Assembly (NCBI GenBank): GCA_973895155.1
Contig: OZ316894.1
Span: forward strand, 16,926,001 to 16,990,000
Direction: 5' to 3'
Source of the DNA: Marsupella aquatica
Lineage: Eukaryota; Marchantiophyta
Length of the DNA: 64,000 bases
Part shown: piece by piece, positions 25,201 through 37,156 of the stretch
Layout: every line of letters starts with the position of its first letter
Position numbering within the stretch: the first letter of the stretch is position 1
Made by a program: the position numbers and the translations under genes
The notes under the pieces: model-generated
Databases searched by the model: none
Told to the model about the DNA's origin: nothing
The model's input: the letters and a program-made list of their open reading frames with translations, nothing else

Positions 25201-25712
25201 ATCGTGCCTTCCCGGACATGGGGTAGAGGACCACTTGAAAGGACTAGATTGACAACTAGCACACATAAGCCAGAGGGAAGGGTCACCCCAAGTTGAAACT
25301 TTTCAACGGGAAACGAAGCATTGTATGGGGTTTTCACCTTACACACGAAGTCCAGAAAGGGTTGCACTTCCGGTTCCAGGGCGGGTCTAAAATTCTTGTG
25401 AAGGTCAAAGATGATGCGCAGACAAGTGAGCCCGTTCTCTTCATTGTCAGACGACAGCACATGCATCGAAAGCTTGAGCAAGTCCTGAACAAAAGGCCTG
25501 ATGACCTCACTGTGAGGCAATCTATTAAGTACTTCAATGACCACATTTCGAAGCTTGTGTTCATAGCTATCGGTGCCTTGGGGTTTGGTATAATTCGTCA
25601 GCAGCTGGGAGAAGACTCGAAAATAGCTCTTCAGAAAATTCAGGTACTCCGACGTATGTACAATCTCGATGCTGTCTCGAACTTCTGTAGCAAGTAAGAG
25701 CCTGTTTTGCAT
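7212..25712 (-). CDS. TRA1: TRA1/TRRAP scaffold of SAGA and NuA4 acetyltransferase complexes
   Basis: PIKK-family pseudokinase that docks transcription activators and recruits histone acetyltransferase complexes in the nucleus. Exons: 25712-25338, 24997-24650, 23939-23814, 23411-23326, 23141-23033, 22916-22821, 22355-22293, 21970-21911, 21633-21559, 21364-21283, 20919-20804, 20326-19094, 18911-12435, 11960-11700, 11490-11200, 11057-10497, 10229-9798, 9440-9162, 8853-8451, 8238-8090, 8025-7891, 7825-7625, 7331-7212. Together they give 4025 residues, close to other TRRAPs. HEAT-like helices fill residues 1 to about 2600, FAT follows, the kinase-like part is about 3560-3900, and a FATC tail ends [10 protein letters not shown]. 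The catalytic loop reads [11 protein letters not shown] instead of GDRHxxN, so it is catalytically dead. Every junction is GT-AG and in phase. The start is the first in-frame ATG after a TGA; the remembered Arabidopsis protein has about 20 more N-terminal residues, so an upstream coding exon is possible. Family assignment is near certain. Confidence 0.95.
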
Positions 25713-26239
25713 AGCTGAGAATTTCGTAGTTAAGGAAGGAGCTCAATGAACCTTGGCGATTGCATTAAGAATGCAGAACCAGAAAAGTGCCGGCAAAAAC
25801 CCTCAATCCCCTGACTAGACCTTGTTCCAACTAATTTCAGAGAAACATGAGACCCCACAAGGAGAGAAATCAGGAATATTTTGGCAGCTTCGAATTCCTT
25901 TTCTCGCACTCCTTATCATCGCGTAACTACCACAAACCTGCAAAAGAAAATTCACTAGACACGGTCTAAAACCCAAGGAAACCAGAAGCCAACTTGGCCT
26001 CTCGATGATACGAGCAAACAACAGCAGTAATTTCATAATCATAATGAAGACATAAAACAAGTTTCATTTGAAAAAGGATACACAAGTCCGGCTCCAGAAA
26101 TTTCCGGGCATGTTGATCAAATGTCGAAGTGTGAATCATTATTGATTATCCTGGAAGCGAAATGAGTGCCTGCCTCCACCGCTGAGAATCGAAGTCAGGT
26201 CAAAGAAAGAAGGACGGAAATTTCTGCTCCCCGCTTGGC

Positions 26240-26440
26240 CAACGACTGACTTGCCCACCAGAGCCCCGTGGCCGGAATTAACAATGCCGGGCAAGGGCGA
26301 GAACTACCGCCACAGACACTCCTCAAAAACAGCTCCACCGAAGCACCATGTAAAACAATTCCGAAGCTGAGACGACCACGGACGTCGGTGGCGAGAAGCA
26401 GCCTGTTTAGCATAGCTGGGAAGAAATTTCTGAAGTCCTT
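26240..26440 (-). pseudogene. Decayed duplicate of the TRRAP first coding exon
   Basis: Reading right to left, a splice-acceptor-like CCCAGCT is followed by ATG and a peptide, NRLLLATDVR, almost identical to the real exon start at 25712 ([10 protein letters not shown]). Eight consecutive codons differ almost only at synonymous positions. Beyond these codons the similarity continues only with indels (AGC-TTCGGAATTGT against AGCATCGAGATTGT, then ACAT and TCGG-G), so the copy shifts frame and ends at a stop near 26195. It lies in the presumed 5' leader intron of the live gene. It could instead have been an alternative first exon before decaying. Confidence 0.6.
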
Positions 26441-26960
26441 AGTAGCGAGTTTCCCAGCCTTGCAACTACTCTACGATGCTACGCGATTATTTCAACACAC
26501 GCCGAGAGCTCAAGCAGTCAAGAATCCTCTACGAGCTGAGCCAACTCGCGAACAAACACCATCGGGCCGGTTCCCAATTGCGTGCCACGAAAGAGTGCAG
26601 CACTCAAAATTTTCTCCTCCTCCTCCCCCTCCGTTACTTTCATCAGCCTGATGATTTCCTCGACAGAATCCTTGTGGTTCCAGACAGGCTTCTAAACTCC
26701 TACAGTCGACGGGGCCACTGGGGCAGAGTCTGGTCACCTCGTCTCGCCTCGCTTCGCTCTCTCCCCCGTCCGGTGTGCCTCCTCTCTCTCGAAAGCGTGC
26801 CGTGGTTTCTCCCTCTCTCTTTTAGCGAGCGACGAAAGCCTCCGTCCCTCATTCCCTTGGTCGACTCGACTCGACTCTCGTGCTCCTACATCTGTTCGTG
26901 AAGTGATGTCCCGCGTAATGATGTCGGACCATGCAAACATATCGACGACGTACTTCATAC
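26441..26960 (-). promoter_or_regulatory. Probable 5' leader/promoter region of TRRAP
   Basis: The strand is strongly polar, CT-rich on plus and so GA-rich in the mRNA sense, like the other gene leaders here. There is no conserved coding sequence. The AG before the ATG at 25712 (TTCTCAG then CT-ATG) suggests that the start codon sits in a second exon and the leader is spliced from here. The exact transcription start cannot be read. Confidence 0.4.
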
Positions 26961-27183
26961 ACAACATCGTTCAGGACCGTGATTTTGGTCGTGTTTTTCT
27001 TCACAACGCTTCGTTTTCCAGTGGGCACAATTGTTCGTAGATTCTGTCATGAATTAGGGTTACCAGCGCAGTAATATTAACTCCGGTAGCTGTGCTTATA
27101 TTATTAGTGCTTCGTCTTTCCTTCGTCTTTCCTTTGTACACTCATGGTGATGGAGCTTAAACACTAGATCGTACTACACTAGT

Positions 27184-27272
27184 GCTTAGAGCATCTCCAG
27201 CAGTTTTGCTGCTTTTTTTATGGCCACCAAAATACCAATGCTTAGGGCATCTCCAGCAGTTTTGCGGCTTTG
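27184..27272. repeat. 56-bp tandem repeat with GCATCTCCAGCAG motif
   Basis: Two starts, 27184 and 27240, share GCTTAG-GCATCTCCAGCAG and TTTTGC-GCTTT. GAGCATCTCCA-CAG is a string often met at the ends of plant MITEs and TIR transposons, so this may be a relic end. No partner end was located. The flanks 26961-27183 and 27273-27950 show no gene. Confidence 0.5.
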
Positions 27273-27950
27273 GGTCGCGGCTTTCGGTACAGACTGTGTC
27301 ATGCAAACCCTCATCATCAATGCACTCTAGCACGACAATTGACTTAGATCAGCTCCGACCCAGTGGGGTTTGCTTACTACAACTGAGTGTTGACCAAACC
27401 CAACACAGAAAATACTAAAAGTCAGGTCCACCCCACTCACCTGAACCCTACTGGGATTTCAAGAATGGGTGTTTTTTTGCTAGGAGCTGTATAAAGAACA
27501 GATTACACACTACTTGACTCCATATGGGTTCGTTGTTGGTTTTCAAGATTTCAATCTGCACTTGTCAGGTGTAAGTACTTGTTGTTTATGGAAATTACCA
27601 CCCGATCAAGGATTAGGACTGCTTTCTAGTTGGCCAGGATAGATATGTATAGTGAACTAAAACAGGGACGCTATCAGACTGGGTATTTGATGGAGCATAT
27701 CCAAGCAGTGTTTGCTTATGGAGGAAGAACTCTGTCTTATTGTTACAAAGTCACTTGAAAGATAGCGAGAGCTTATGTTGCGAAGACTTGGTATGACCGA
27801 CAAACCTAGAGTGCAATAAAGCTTTTATATGTGTGTTCCTGTGGACGGAGCCTCATCAGAAGTGAAATACATCTCTCTCTTTGTGCCGACTACTTGTTTA
27901 TTGGATGGTCAGGTGCATGCCGTTGCGAGTCAAGTTGGGAAACTTCAAAC

Positions 27951-27967
27951 GGGTTTAGGGTTTAGGG
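27951..27967 (+). repeat. Short interstitial telomere-type repeat
   Basis: Two consecutive TTTAGGG heptamers, the Arabidopsis-type plant telomere unit, lie in gene-poor DNA. Too short to be a telomere; it may be a telo-box or chance. Confidence 0.5.
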
Positions 27968-28469
27968 TCCTCTGACCATCTTTGACAAGGGACTTTCCGC
28001 AAATGCTTCAAGGGAAGGTGAGTCTCCACAGTTAGTGGTGTTTTGAGTGAATTCACAGGGTGAGCCACAATTTGCTGGCATTGGCTGTTTTAATCAAAGC
28101 TAGACAAGGCCAAACAGCCAAATGATGTTCCCAATATGTCAATTTCTAAGTCATGGGGTAAACTTGATTTCGCAAAGCAGAGTGAATATGCAGATGAATA
28201 GAATAACTCATCTATGCTGTTAGCAATGAATCTGCCTCACCAACTATTTATGTACTTTGCGTGCTCCACCTAAGTGGTAGTCTTGTTTGGCCTCTCACCT
28301 AGCTCATTCACAGAAAACTCTAATATTGAGTAAACTGCATGGTACGTTAAATCTTTTGTAAATAGATGCCATGAGTTTTATTAAACTGTTCAAATAGTGA
28401 GTTTTTGACTTGATGCATTGTTTTTGTTCTTCTTTGTTGTATTGTAGCCCAATGCCCATGTGTCGCACT

Positions 28470-28745
28470 ATTGTCATTGTGACCATGTTGTTTTTTGTGT
28501 GACAATACCCGTGCAATGCACCAAAATGTAGAGGTAATAATTTTCAGGTGACAATTGTCACAGCGGTCGTTGCGGCCATGTGCATGTTGTTGTTGGTGCA
28601 AACAATACTGTCCTGTGCATGATATAAAATTGCTGAGGTGAGACAAAGAATTGCACGTGACAATTTTTGTGACCATGTGCTCATTAGTGCAACAATCCCA
28701 CCAATGATTCAGATTAAAAAAATTGAGGAGAGGCAAAGAATTGCA
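28470..28745. repeat. Diverged repeat of about 100 bp
   Basis: Two to three units share GTGACAATT, GTGACCATGTG/GCGGCCATGTG, GTGCAA-CAAT and GACAAAGAATTGCA or GGCAAAGAATTGCA. Units are only loosely alike. The stretches 27968-28469 and 28746-30299 are AT-rich and show no gene I can support. Confidence 0.4.
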
Positions 28746-30299
28746 AATGAGGCGATGAATTGTTGTTGTTCTGGCTATATCATCTATGCAATCATGTTTG
28801 TGATGCCAAAGTGTTATGATTTTGGTTAGATGGTTGTTGTTGTGAAAATGTTATTAATCATTTTGGTTGTGTTGTCAGTTGTTGTTGTGAATGTATTCTG
28901 TTGGGGAGGGTGAGGACAAGAATGTGGGGAATGGGTGACAATGACCACACAGGAAGAGTCCAAGCAGGGTCGCCAAATAGGAGAGAGATTGTTTTCATTA
29001 ATTAATTTATTTCTCTGCTGTTTTGTTTTTTGAATATTTTAATTTTAGTCACATTTTCCTCTTTGTCTCATGGTGAGCAGGAGTTGGGAAGCTTGGGCAA
29101 GCAGGCGATGGAGGACAGGTGTATGCATGAATTTGATGGTGAAGAAAAAAACATGTTTTGGTGAACGGTTTGGATTTGCTTCTAGCTGCCTTTTCTCTTT
29201 TTGTACGCAAACCATCCCCCATTTTTTACGGTATTGTTTATTATAGTGTTTGATGCAAAGTAAACCTTGACAACAAAGCAAAGTTTATTACAAAAGATCT
29301 GTTAATCCATGGATAAGTAGTTTTTTGAACTGATAATTGAGCCCAAGCCCTCTACTAGTTCAATTAGTTGGGTTGGCTGGTTTTACTTACTTAGTGCTAC
29401 TGCTCGTTGTTTGATCCCCAAACCACACCTACCTGCTCTCTCACCTTGCAATGGTTGCCTACCTCATTTCAATTCACATAAGTAATTGTTCAAATCATTC
29501 ATTTTCTGACAAATAATCACTTCAACCTCAGTTAGCTTGGATTGTGAGTACTAATCCCACAAGAGGCTGTTTATCTAAAAGCATAGAAACCACCTGTTTA
29601 TCCAAAGGCATAGAACCACGGACCATGTGCACAGCCAAATTTTGACTTTCATCCATCCCTATACCATCATAGACTAATGAAATGGAAAACTTGGAATACC
29701 CCTTAGCTTGCCACTGTCCATTTTCAAAAAGCTGGTGTATCCAGGTCACCAAAATTATTCAACAATGTTTCTTTACAAAATAGAAAATATGAGCTCTTTT
29801 GTTGTCGCACAAGTGCTGGGACAGTGACCATTTAACACAAGTTTCCCTTAGTCCTTTAATATACTAGTCTTAATACAACACGGAATTCATTTATCACCAG
29901 ATCCTTTTTGTTCTCTCATCTAGTGGGGCTAGCAAATTCCAAGTCTCTAATGGCAGATTCCACATGTCGTATGCTACTAGCGCGTCTATGGTATCTACTG
30001 AGGTATCTACACCTGCGTACTCGGGCATTCTGCAGAAATATCAACTTTTCCTCACACAGATTCTTGCAATTTTTTAACCACACCTACACCTGCCTGTATA
30101 AAAGGGCTCCATTCCCTGCCCAGCAGTAGCGCATTCCTCTCCTGTGGTGAGTAGTGTAATGACGGAAAAATTGGAGCCCAAGCCCCTGTCCTGCACAAGT
30201 CCATTCCTAGTGAAACTGAAAATGTGCATTGTATGTTGAGAGTTACGGGCTAGTAACCTGAAGCTCTTCTGGAGGTAGTTGTGGTTTAAGATAAACTTA

Positions 30300-30510
30300 G
30301 ATAGAATAAAATCTGAGAATCTATATCCTCACTCCCAAATTCAGGGACGCTTCCATCCAACTATAAAGTTGCAGCAATGGAAAGTTGCGTTTTAGGATCT
30401 ATGCTTGAGAGTGGAGTCTCTAGACCGCTTTCATGTAACTATACAGATACGATGGAAAGCTACTATTTAGGACCTATGGTAGAGAGTGAAATCTCGAGAC
30501 AGGGACCCTG
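30300..30510. repeat. Diverged direct repeat of about 95 bp
   Basis: Near 30350-30425 and 30430-30510 the same order recurs: CTTCCAT/CTTTCAT, AACTATA, ATGGAAAG, TTTAGGA-CTATG, GAGAGTG, TCTCTAGAC or TCTCGAGAC. The remainder up to 31330 shows nothing. Confidence 0.5.
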
Positions 30511-31335
30511 CGTATGTCTGAAGTTGGGGGTATGAGTGGAAATAGTGGATTGGGGCAAGTCTCTCTCATATGGCACAGCGGGCCAAATTTGTCCTCACCT
30601 CTATTTACAATCTAGTCTATGTAAAAGAGACAACAGAGAACTGACAGGATGTGGAGCGGTAGTCTGTTAGCTCAGAGTGGAAAGCAACAAGGAGAAGGCA
30701 TGCTTGCAAAGCCACAATGGCATTCCCCCTTGTTTGCCAGGCCATAACATTTCTTCTCTCTTGCTGGACATTGAGTTTATAACAATGGCCCTTGCTGCAC
30801 AGTTGTGCTCGATCTGAATGGAGCAAACAAAGGAAAAACAAACTTTACGCACGTCAATGGATTGAGAAGTAATTGTGTACAGATTTTATTATTTTTCTGC
30901 CTTCTCGTTGAAGAGACACGACAGAAAAACTTAGAAATGTTCTCCGATCCACAACGCAGGGGAGAGAGAGCTGAAACTTAAGACCTGAACTCCGCGCGGA
31001 GATCCGAGACATTTGAAAAGCAAAAGACATGAGCTCCTTAACAGAAAAACAGCGAACACTTCAAACAACGACATGTGGTGAGTTCAATGACTTACACAAG
31101 CGGCATTTTACATGACTAAAACTATCCGGAGACCACTCAAGGTAATGACATGTGGTGACTACACATCCTAACACCTGGGGCATTTAATATGAGTAAACAA
31201 GTAACCGGAGAACTCTAAACGAAAGATAGCAGTCCATCACAAAGAGAAGACAGAGTATCCTGTCACAACAATCCATGAACCACAGAAGAATGTTCTCCAC
31301 TAGGGTCCCTTGACAGGCATCCTCTTCAAGTTCTC

Positions 31336-32650
31336 TCAACAACGCTCACATGTCTCCGACGAGATGCATGTTTGAGAATTGTTTCTCAACCTAGCAGGGC
31401 ATTTCAGAAGCTGTGGCACGGTGGAGCTTTTCAAATTCCGGTGAGCAGCCAAACCAACGCTACGCCCTTCCTTTGGCAGGTATTTTTGTAGCTGCACTTT
31501 CTGAAACCTTTCCAGCGGGACCATCCAAAGAAGTTTTTCGCGGTCCATTTGTTGTACCAGTGCTTTCCACATCTTTTTCCAACGTTGGTTAAAACTGCTC
31601 AACAAAGAAAACAAAATTTAAATCTTAAAAATGTCGATCACAGTGCAACAGCTCGATCTGTTACCAACAAAGAGAGATAGATATACTTAGAAAAGGAAAG
31701 AAAGCTTGAGCAGAAGACCTGGTCGATAACGTTGCGACGAATCTGCGCTGTCATTTCGGTAGAAAGGTTGTAAACCTTCCAACTCGTAATAAAAAGTCGA
31801 TCTCGGTACCGTAACCTCATTATTCCACTGCTTGTTGTTAATAATTCGAGGCTTTCAAATGCTCTTTCCAGAGATTGTCTGGTTGAGTGAGGACAACTGT
31901 CTCCTGAGACGGAGTTGTTACCTTTGCTTCAACATCCTTTTGGTGAATTTCATGAAGTGCGGATATCAGATTAGACAGGAACAAGACCTACAAAAGAGTC
32001 ACCCAAACTGGCATATGTTGGACACTTCTCAGGCAGTAGCTCGCTCGGTCGACCAGTAGTCTCTGATGCTGGAGTATTCGGCTCGCGACCAGTATTCGGT
32101 TCGGGAGCAAAGACAGTTTTAAAGTCAGTACTCTGTTCTGCAACACAGCGCATCCCTGGTCAAAGTAGGATCTATATTGGCCTGTACTTGACAGTTTTGC
32201 AGATGCAATAGCTTGGCAAAAACATAAAGAATGATTGTTCACCATATGAAACCAATCAGAAATATTCACATTTCCTACACTACAACTATTTGTATCAATA
32301 TATTCCCCTTAGTTTCCTTCTTCGCTTGTGACTAAAGAAGAAAAGTAATCATCTTTAGTATGTCATCCATCGTCAGCTCAGAATACTCCAGCATCAGAGA
32401 CTGGAGATTTATTTGCTTCTAACGCACGTCGGCGGTCACTATAAATACGGTCTCGCTAGCTGTTCAGAACTTCATCATACTCAAAGAGCTGCTTTCAGAT
32501 GTGAAAGAAGTAATTTTCGACTTTCTTTGGGCTTCATCAAGAGCACGTACTAGCATCTTTGACTCGTAGGCCTTCACCCTGCACGCACTCATTAAACCTT
32601 GCAACACATATGCTCTGTCCTTAGAAACAAAAATGACAAGCACGTTCTTG
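31336..32650 (-). other. Unrecognised coding-like fragments
   Basis: Several minus-strand stretches look more protein-like than their surroundings: an open frame 31614-31336 (charged, with RWKKMWKALVQQMDREK), a frame near 31820-31700 ending at a GT (ending MTAQIRRNVIDQ), and one near 32640-32480 (AYVLQGLMSACRVKAYESK, ending SMMKF-stop). I could not connect them into one phase-consistent gene, and I recognise no family. They may be exons of an unknown gene or relics of one. Confidence 0.25.
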
Positions 32651-33885
32651 GGGCATTAAGGCATATTATCAAATAGAGGCATCGGTGTCAATGCAGACAA
32701 CACTCCTAGGCACTTTTACAACTGCAAAGATACACCGCAGAATTGTTTTGAAGGAGACTTGTATCCGATCACCATATCCGGAATACGTTCTCATTCAGAG
32801 GAGAACTTCCGGGATGACCCTGTCTCCCACGAAGATAGACAACCAAAATTTGCTGAAATACATGCCTGAAGCATTTGGTGCTGATAACACTCAATCTATG
32901 CATCAGTCATCATTGGTTTAACAAACATAAGTGTCACTTGATGGTGTGGAACTACATGACCCGAGAAACAGAAGTGCCTTATCAAAAGAACTAATCAACA
33001 AGATATACGCGATACTGTAATTTGTGGACTGTTTTGGAGGTTTGAGTTGGTACTTGGTTGTCAATGAGGCACGGCTCAACGTCTTTCAGTACCAACAACA
33101 TGAAGCCCACCAGACGCAACAAGGTGGATACAGGTGGTTGAACACGTCGAAGATACAAATCAGAACTGGACAAGTCTTCTTTCTTGATCTTGAAATGCGA
33201 CCACCATGTTGAGCATCTTAGTATTTTCCTTTCTTCTTCCCTACATGACTTCGAATAGCTCCAAGTGCCTCTCGAAGCTGGAGTATCATAGGATCTTCTG
33301 TGGGAGGAAACTGCTAAGGACGAAAGGTCTATCCCTTTCTCATATACAGTAGGAATGTACGACCATGAATTGCAAACAGAGTGTCGTTTCTTCAAAACTT
33401 TGTTACATACGTTGTATTTGACAGACTCATGGATAACCCTCTGTTTTTTTATGGTAATCAATGCTGATCTTGCCGCCCACAGAACTGTATTAAGTTCTCA
33501 TATCTTGTTGGATTGCCTTGTGTTTTAGGTAAGCATGGGAGACTCAAGCTGGTTTCACGTCTTCAAACTCGGACAAGGCCCTTAATGCTGCAGAATTGAA
33601 GTTCAATAATACTGTTGCATTTGGAAAAACTGTAGTTGTTGCTAGTATTGGTTGATTGTAGCCAATTACAGCCTAACTGCTTTTGCGGAATGAGTTGTTT
33701 TATCTCTGATTCTTCTGCACCCTGCACCTACCGCATTATCACGAGGCCAGTCGTGATTTTGCCTCAAGCGACGCTGTGGTGTATGTGAAATGCAGCTTTA
33801 AGTCTCAATTGTTGAGATATGGCTTGCTTCTCGTAGTCTCCAATGCTGAATAGCTTCCCGTGCAATCTGCTTGCGGAACATCTTC
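32651..33885. other. Gene-poor stretch
   Basis: Holds a 156-codon open frame on the minus strand (33461-32991) and shorter frames on plus, with no family resemblance or convincing splice structure. I regard these as chance. Confidence 0.3.
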
Positions 33886-34030
33886 AAATGGGTTTGCCTC
33901 TGTGGGCCATGGCTCATCCAAAGTGGCTCGGTGCTACAGTCTCGTGGACGCGAACTTATCTTTAAATGGGTTTCTCTACGTGGGCCATGGCTCATCCAAA
34001 GTGGCTCGGGGTTACATTCTCGTGGACGCG
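33886..34030. repeat. 78-bp tandem duplication
   Basis: Units starting at 33886 and 33964 share AAATGGGTTT, GTGGGCCATGGCTCATCC, AAAGTGGCTCGG and CTCGTGGACGCG, nearly identical. Confidence 0.85.
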
Positions 34031-34039
34031 AAAACGAGA

Positions 34040-35420
34040 GCAAGTTCATTCTACTTTAGTACTTTCTCGTAGACGACAGGCAAAGACCAAGCGCCTTCCA
34101 CCCACGAGGGTGTGCATCCTGAGCGTTGACCATTATTTATCCAGCAGCTGTCCATCTCAAGCGAAACCTACAGTAATAAAGCAGATTGGAACTTAAGAAA
34201 GCGCTGTGATAGCTTCGTCAGGTGATGGCCAGGTGGTGATTAGCTCGCTCAGGCGATTCGCCGCCTGCCCAATACCTGGCACCTAGATTTCGCAAGGTCA
34301 AAATGAAGGGCAGAGGCTGGTACGTGATTATGTCCCTTGGGTACGGGACACCTTTACCGCCAGCTCGCCACTGGATTGATTATTAGCTCATCCGACCTGC
34401 ACTCTTCCTATTTCCCAACACTGCAGTCAGAATTTGGAGTCGCAGTTATGATTGTTGGCGAAGGAGTACGAATCGCGCTGTAGATTGTGGATAACAAGTG
34501 AACAATATTCCCTGAAAGTCAACAGAGTCTTGTCCAGGGCACGATATTGGTAACGCACAATTTCGTTGGGCGAGATTCACCGAGATTCAAAGAAGCCTAC
34601 AGTTACTTGTCTGAGTACGAAAGACAGTTGGGCTGGAGATGCTTGGAGATGCTCAAGTACAGTAGTGTCTGGACATTCTAGAAATGCCGACCTCATACCA
34701 CTTTTAGCTGTGTTCCCTCCTGCCCATCGTAAAGCACCACAGTAGGGTCTGCCTCAGCTACAGTTCCAACAGTTGGTATTAGGCACACACAAAACGAAGC
34801 ATCGTCTGCCCCAGCCAGAGTTTAGTGGACTACCAATTTTGAGTGAGAACGCTCAATGTATCGAGTGCAGGTTCTACGATCTAACGTCAGACAATTCATG
34901 AAAAATCTGTCAACGGTGGACCACATATTTTGCGTTCAATTTCGAGGGTGGCGGGTGTTCTGACGTGACGCGAGAAACAATGAGTAATCTGCCAACAGAT
35001 GCAACAGTTGGAGATTCGGCCAGATTTCCTTTGTCCTCTCTTCCCTATCTGATCGTGGGACGAGACTTTTTTCCTTGATCATGGAGTGACGGAGTCTTTA
35101 TCTATACGGTACATTTGTGACAATCTCGAAATGACATTACACGTGTAAGTATTTATCGTGTTTGAATCCTAGATCACATGGATCCTCTTTTGCCTTGGGA
35201 ACTCAAATTTATATCCGTAAAATTATAGGATGCGGTAGGGAGACGTCACTGACCAATTCCCAAGGGCCCACGTTTTAGATGAGCTAGCAAGAAAATGATG
35301 TCACGTTAAAAAGGTGGTGTCCCATCACTCCATGTACCTTACTAGTTTACTGGCCCGAATGCAATGCATATGCAGGGAAGGTATCCCTACCCAGACGGCA
35401 ATTCGTGGACCTGCATATGT
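34040..35420. other. Gene-poor stretch
   Basis: No gene is supported. One minus-strand run of about 40 codons near 34820-34700 (PTVGTVAEADPTVVLYDGQ inside) looks protein-like but is bounded by stops and has no splice context, so it is left unannotated. Confidence 0.3.
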
Positions 35421-35426
35421 CGAAAA

Positions 35427-35690
35427 TTAGTGCCTATGGTTTCACGCTAATGGTGAGATGATTATCCAATAAATTACTGCCTATGGTTTCACTCTATTGA
35501 CTAAATCAGTACCGGATAAGTTAGTGCATATGCCTTCACTCGATTGACTAAGTCATTATCATTACCAGATATATTAGTGCCTATGGCTTCACGAGTAAGT
35601 CATCAACAAATAAATTAGTGCTATGGCTTCACGAGTAAATCATCACTTGATAAATAAGTGCCTGTTGCTTCACGACTTCACGAGTAAGTC
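35427..35690. repeat. Degenerate tandem repeat, six units
   Basis: Unit starts are near 35427, 35473, 35521, 35574, 35614 and 35655, spacing 40-53 bases. Each is built on TTAGTGCCTATGG-TTCAC followed by AGTAA/TTGACTAA and TCAT. From 35691 to 37156 I see no gene; the part nearest 37156 is probably lipase 3' UTR. Confidence 0.75.
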
Positions 35691-37156
35691 ATGAAAATAA
35701 TAAATTTAGATCATCAATCATAGTCATAAATTTAGATTTTCTGTAAAATGAAACTTCGACCCTGGCTTGAATGGAAAACACGATTTTCAGTTGACAACAT
35801 TTCAACGGAGACCTGCGGTTGCAGACTTGAGATGAACACAATTTCGATCTATAAAACTTGAGATTTTCTGTAAAATGAAACTTCGGGAATGGAGACCTGT
35901 GGTGGTAGAGTTGTGATTTACCGAACCGTTTAACTACTCATGAACTGTGTGCACCTTTTTCTTGGACGCGGATTTTGGACCACTAAACACACATGGTGAG
36001 AAATCGTCTCCGGTGGGCAATGACAAGCGCAAAGGCACAACAGCAGAGGTGACACGCAAAAAGAGCCACAGAACAAGGGCTCAAGGCTCAAGGCTCAAGA
36101 GCTACCCCTGATTGCCACGTAATGTAGATCGCCTTTGTTGCCAAGCAAGTCGGCAATCCTTGCATGCCCAAAACACCCACGCCAACACGTTTGGGCCGAA
36201 AAGTACTGTACATTACAGTCCACAACTCAACACCGTGGAAGCAGGTCCTTCCAGCCATGCCTCCCTCAACGTGAAGCCCATGTAGACAAGTCAACTAACG
36301 CCATCGCCTTTTGTCTGGACTCTGTAGGTCGATCCTTGAAATTACTTTTAGAAGCAGAAAAAGCCTTATCCAAAACCAAAATAATGATCTCAAGCCGAAT
36401 ATCGAATGCCCGATATCGAACAGAGAATCCACCATCAAGTATGCAAGAAAGCCGACAGTCAGTCTCATCAATGGTGCGGATAGGGCAAGACAAGTGAATA
36501 TTGTTTACTGCAAGTTCGAAATCAGGGGCCGACATTGATATCGTACACAGAGATGGCCTGCTCCAGACCAGGAATTCTCTGAAAGTGACCCAGCCCATTG
36601 GTACTCTTCCGTGAGAGATCTCGATGATTACAGTACAGTAGCTCCTTCGTGCACCTACTTTTCAGTGTACCTTTGCTACAATTTGGCATTTCGGTCCAAA
36701 TATTGGAAGGTGGTGATATCTGGCAAACTAACTACAACCAGAATCAAAAAAATTATATCTGCATGGTCCATGATCAAACCATATCTCAACAATTAATGTG
36801 CCCCTGCCTTCAAGTGTAGAAAATATATACCCAGACTTTGGTCTGATGTAAGAACTTCCGTGGCTCGCCTTAGGGACTTCTTAGAAGGAATTCTTGAATA
36901 AGTTGTCCTCAACTAGTATCGCTGAATTTGTGCAGCACTCCTTCACGTGCCACACAAGATTTACCTGCTATTGTCGGGCGGCTCCACACCACATATGAGT
37001 CCTTATGTCACAAGATGTTTCGAAGATGATGCGTGACGCTCAATGCTCATCAGGTGCCTCACCTGTGCTGAAGTTACAGCCTAGATGATGCCATTTCTTA
37101 GTGTACATGGTGCCAATTACGAGTTGTGCACTCCTTGGCTCATTCGACCAAAAAGC

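Noticed and set aside
34700-34823. Protein-like run of about 40 codons on minus
   Set aside because: Bounded by stops on both sides, with no start or splice signals and no family I can name; left as unannotated.
36135-36497. 120-codon plus-strand frame
   Set aside because: No homology recognised and an overlapping minus frame of similar quality; likely in or near the lipase 3' flank.
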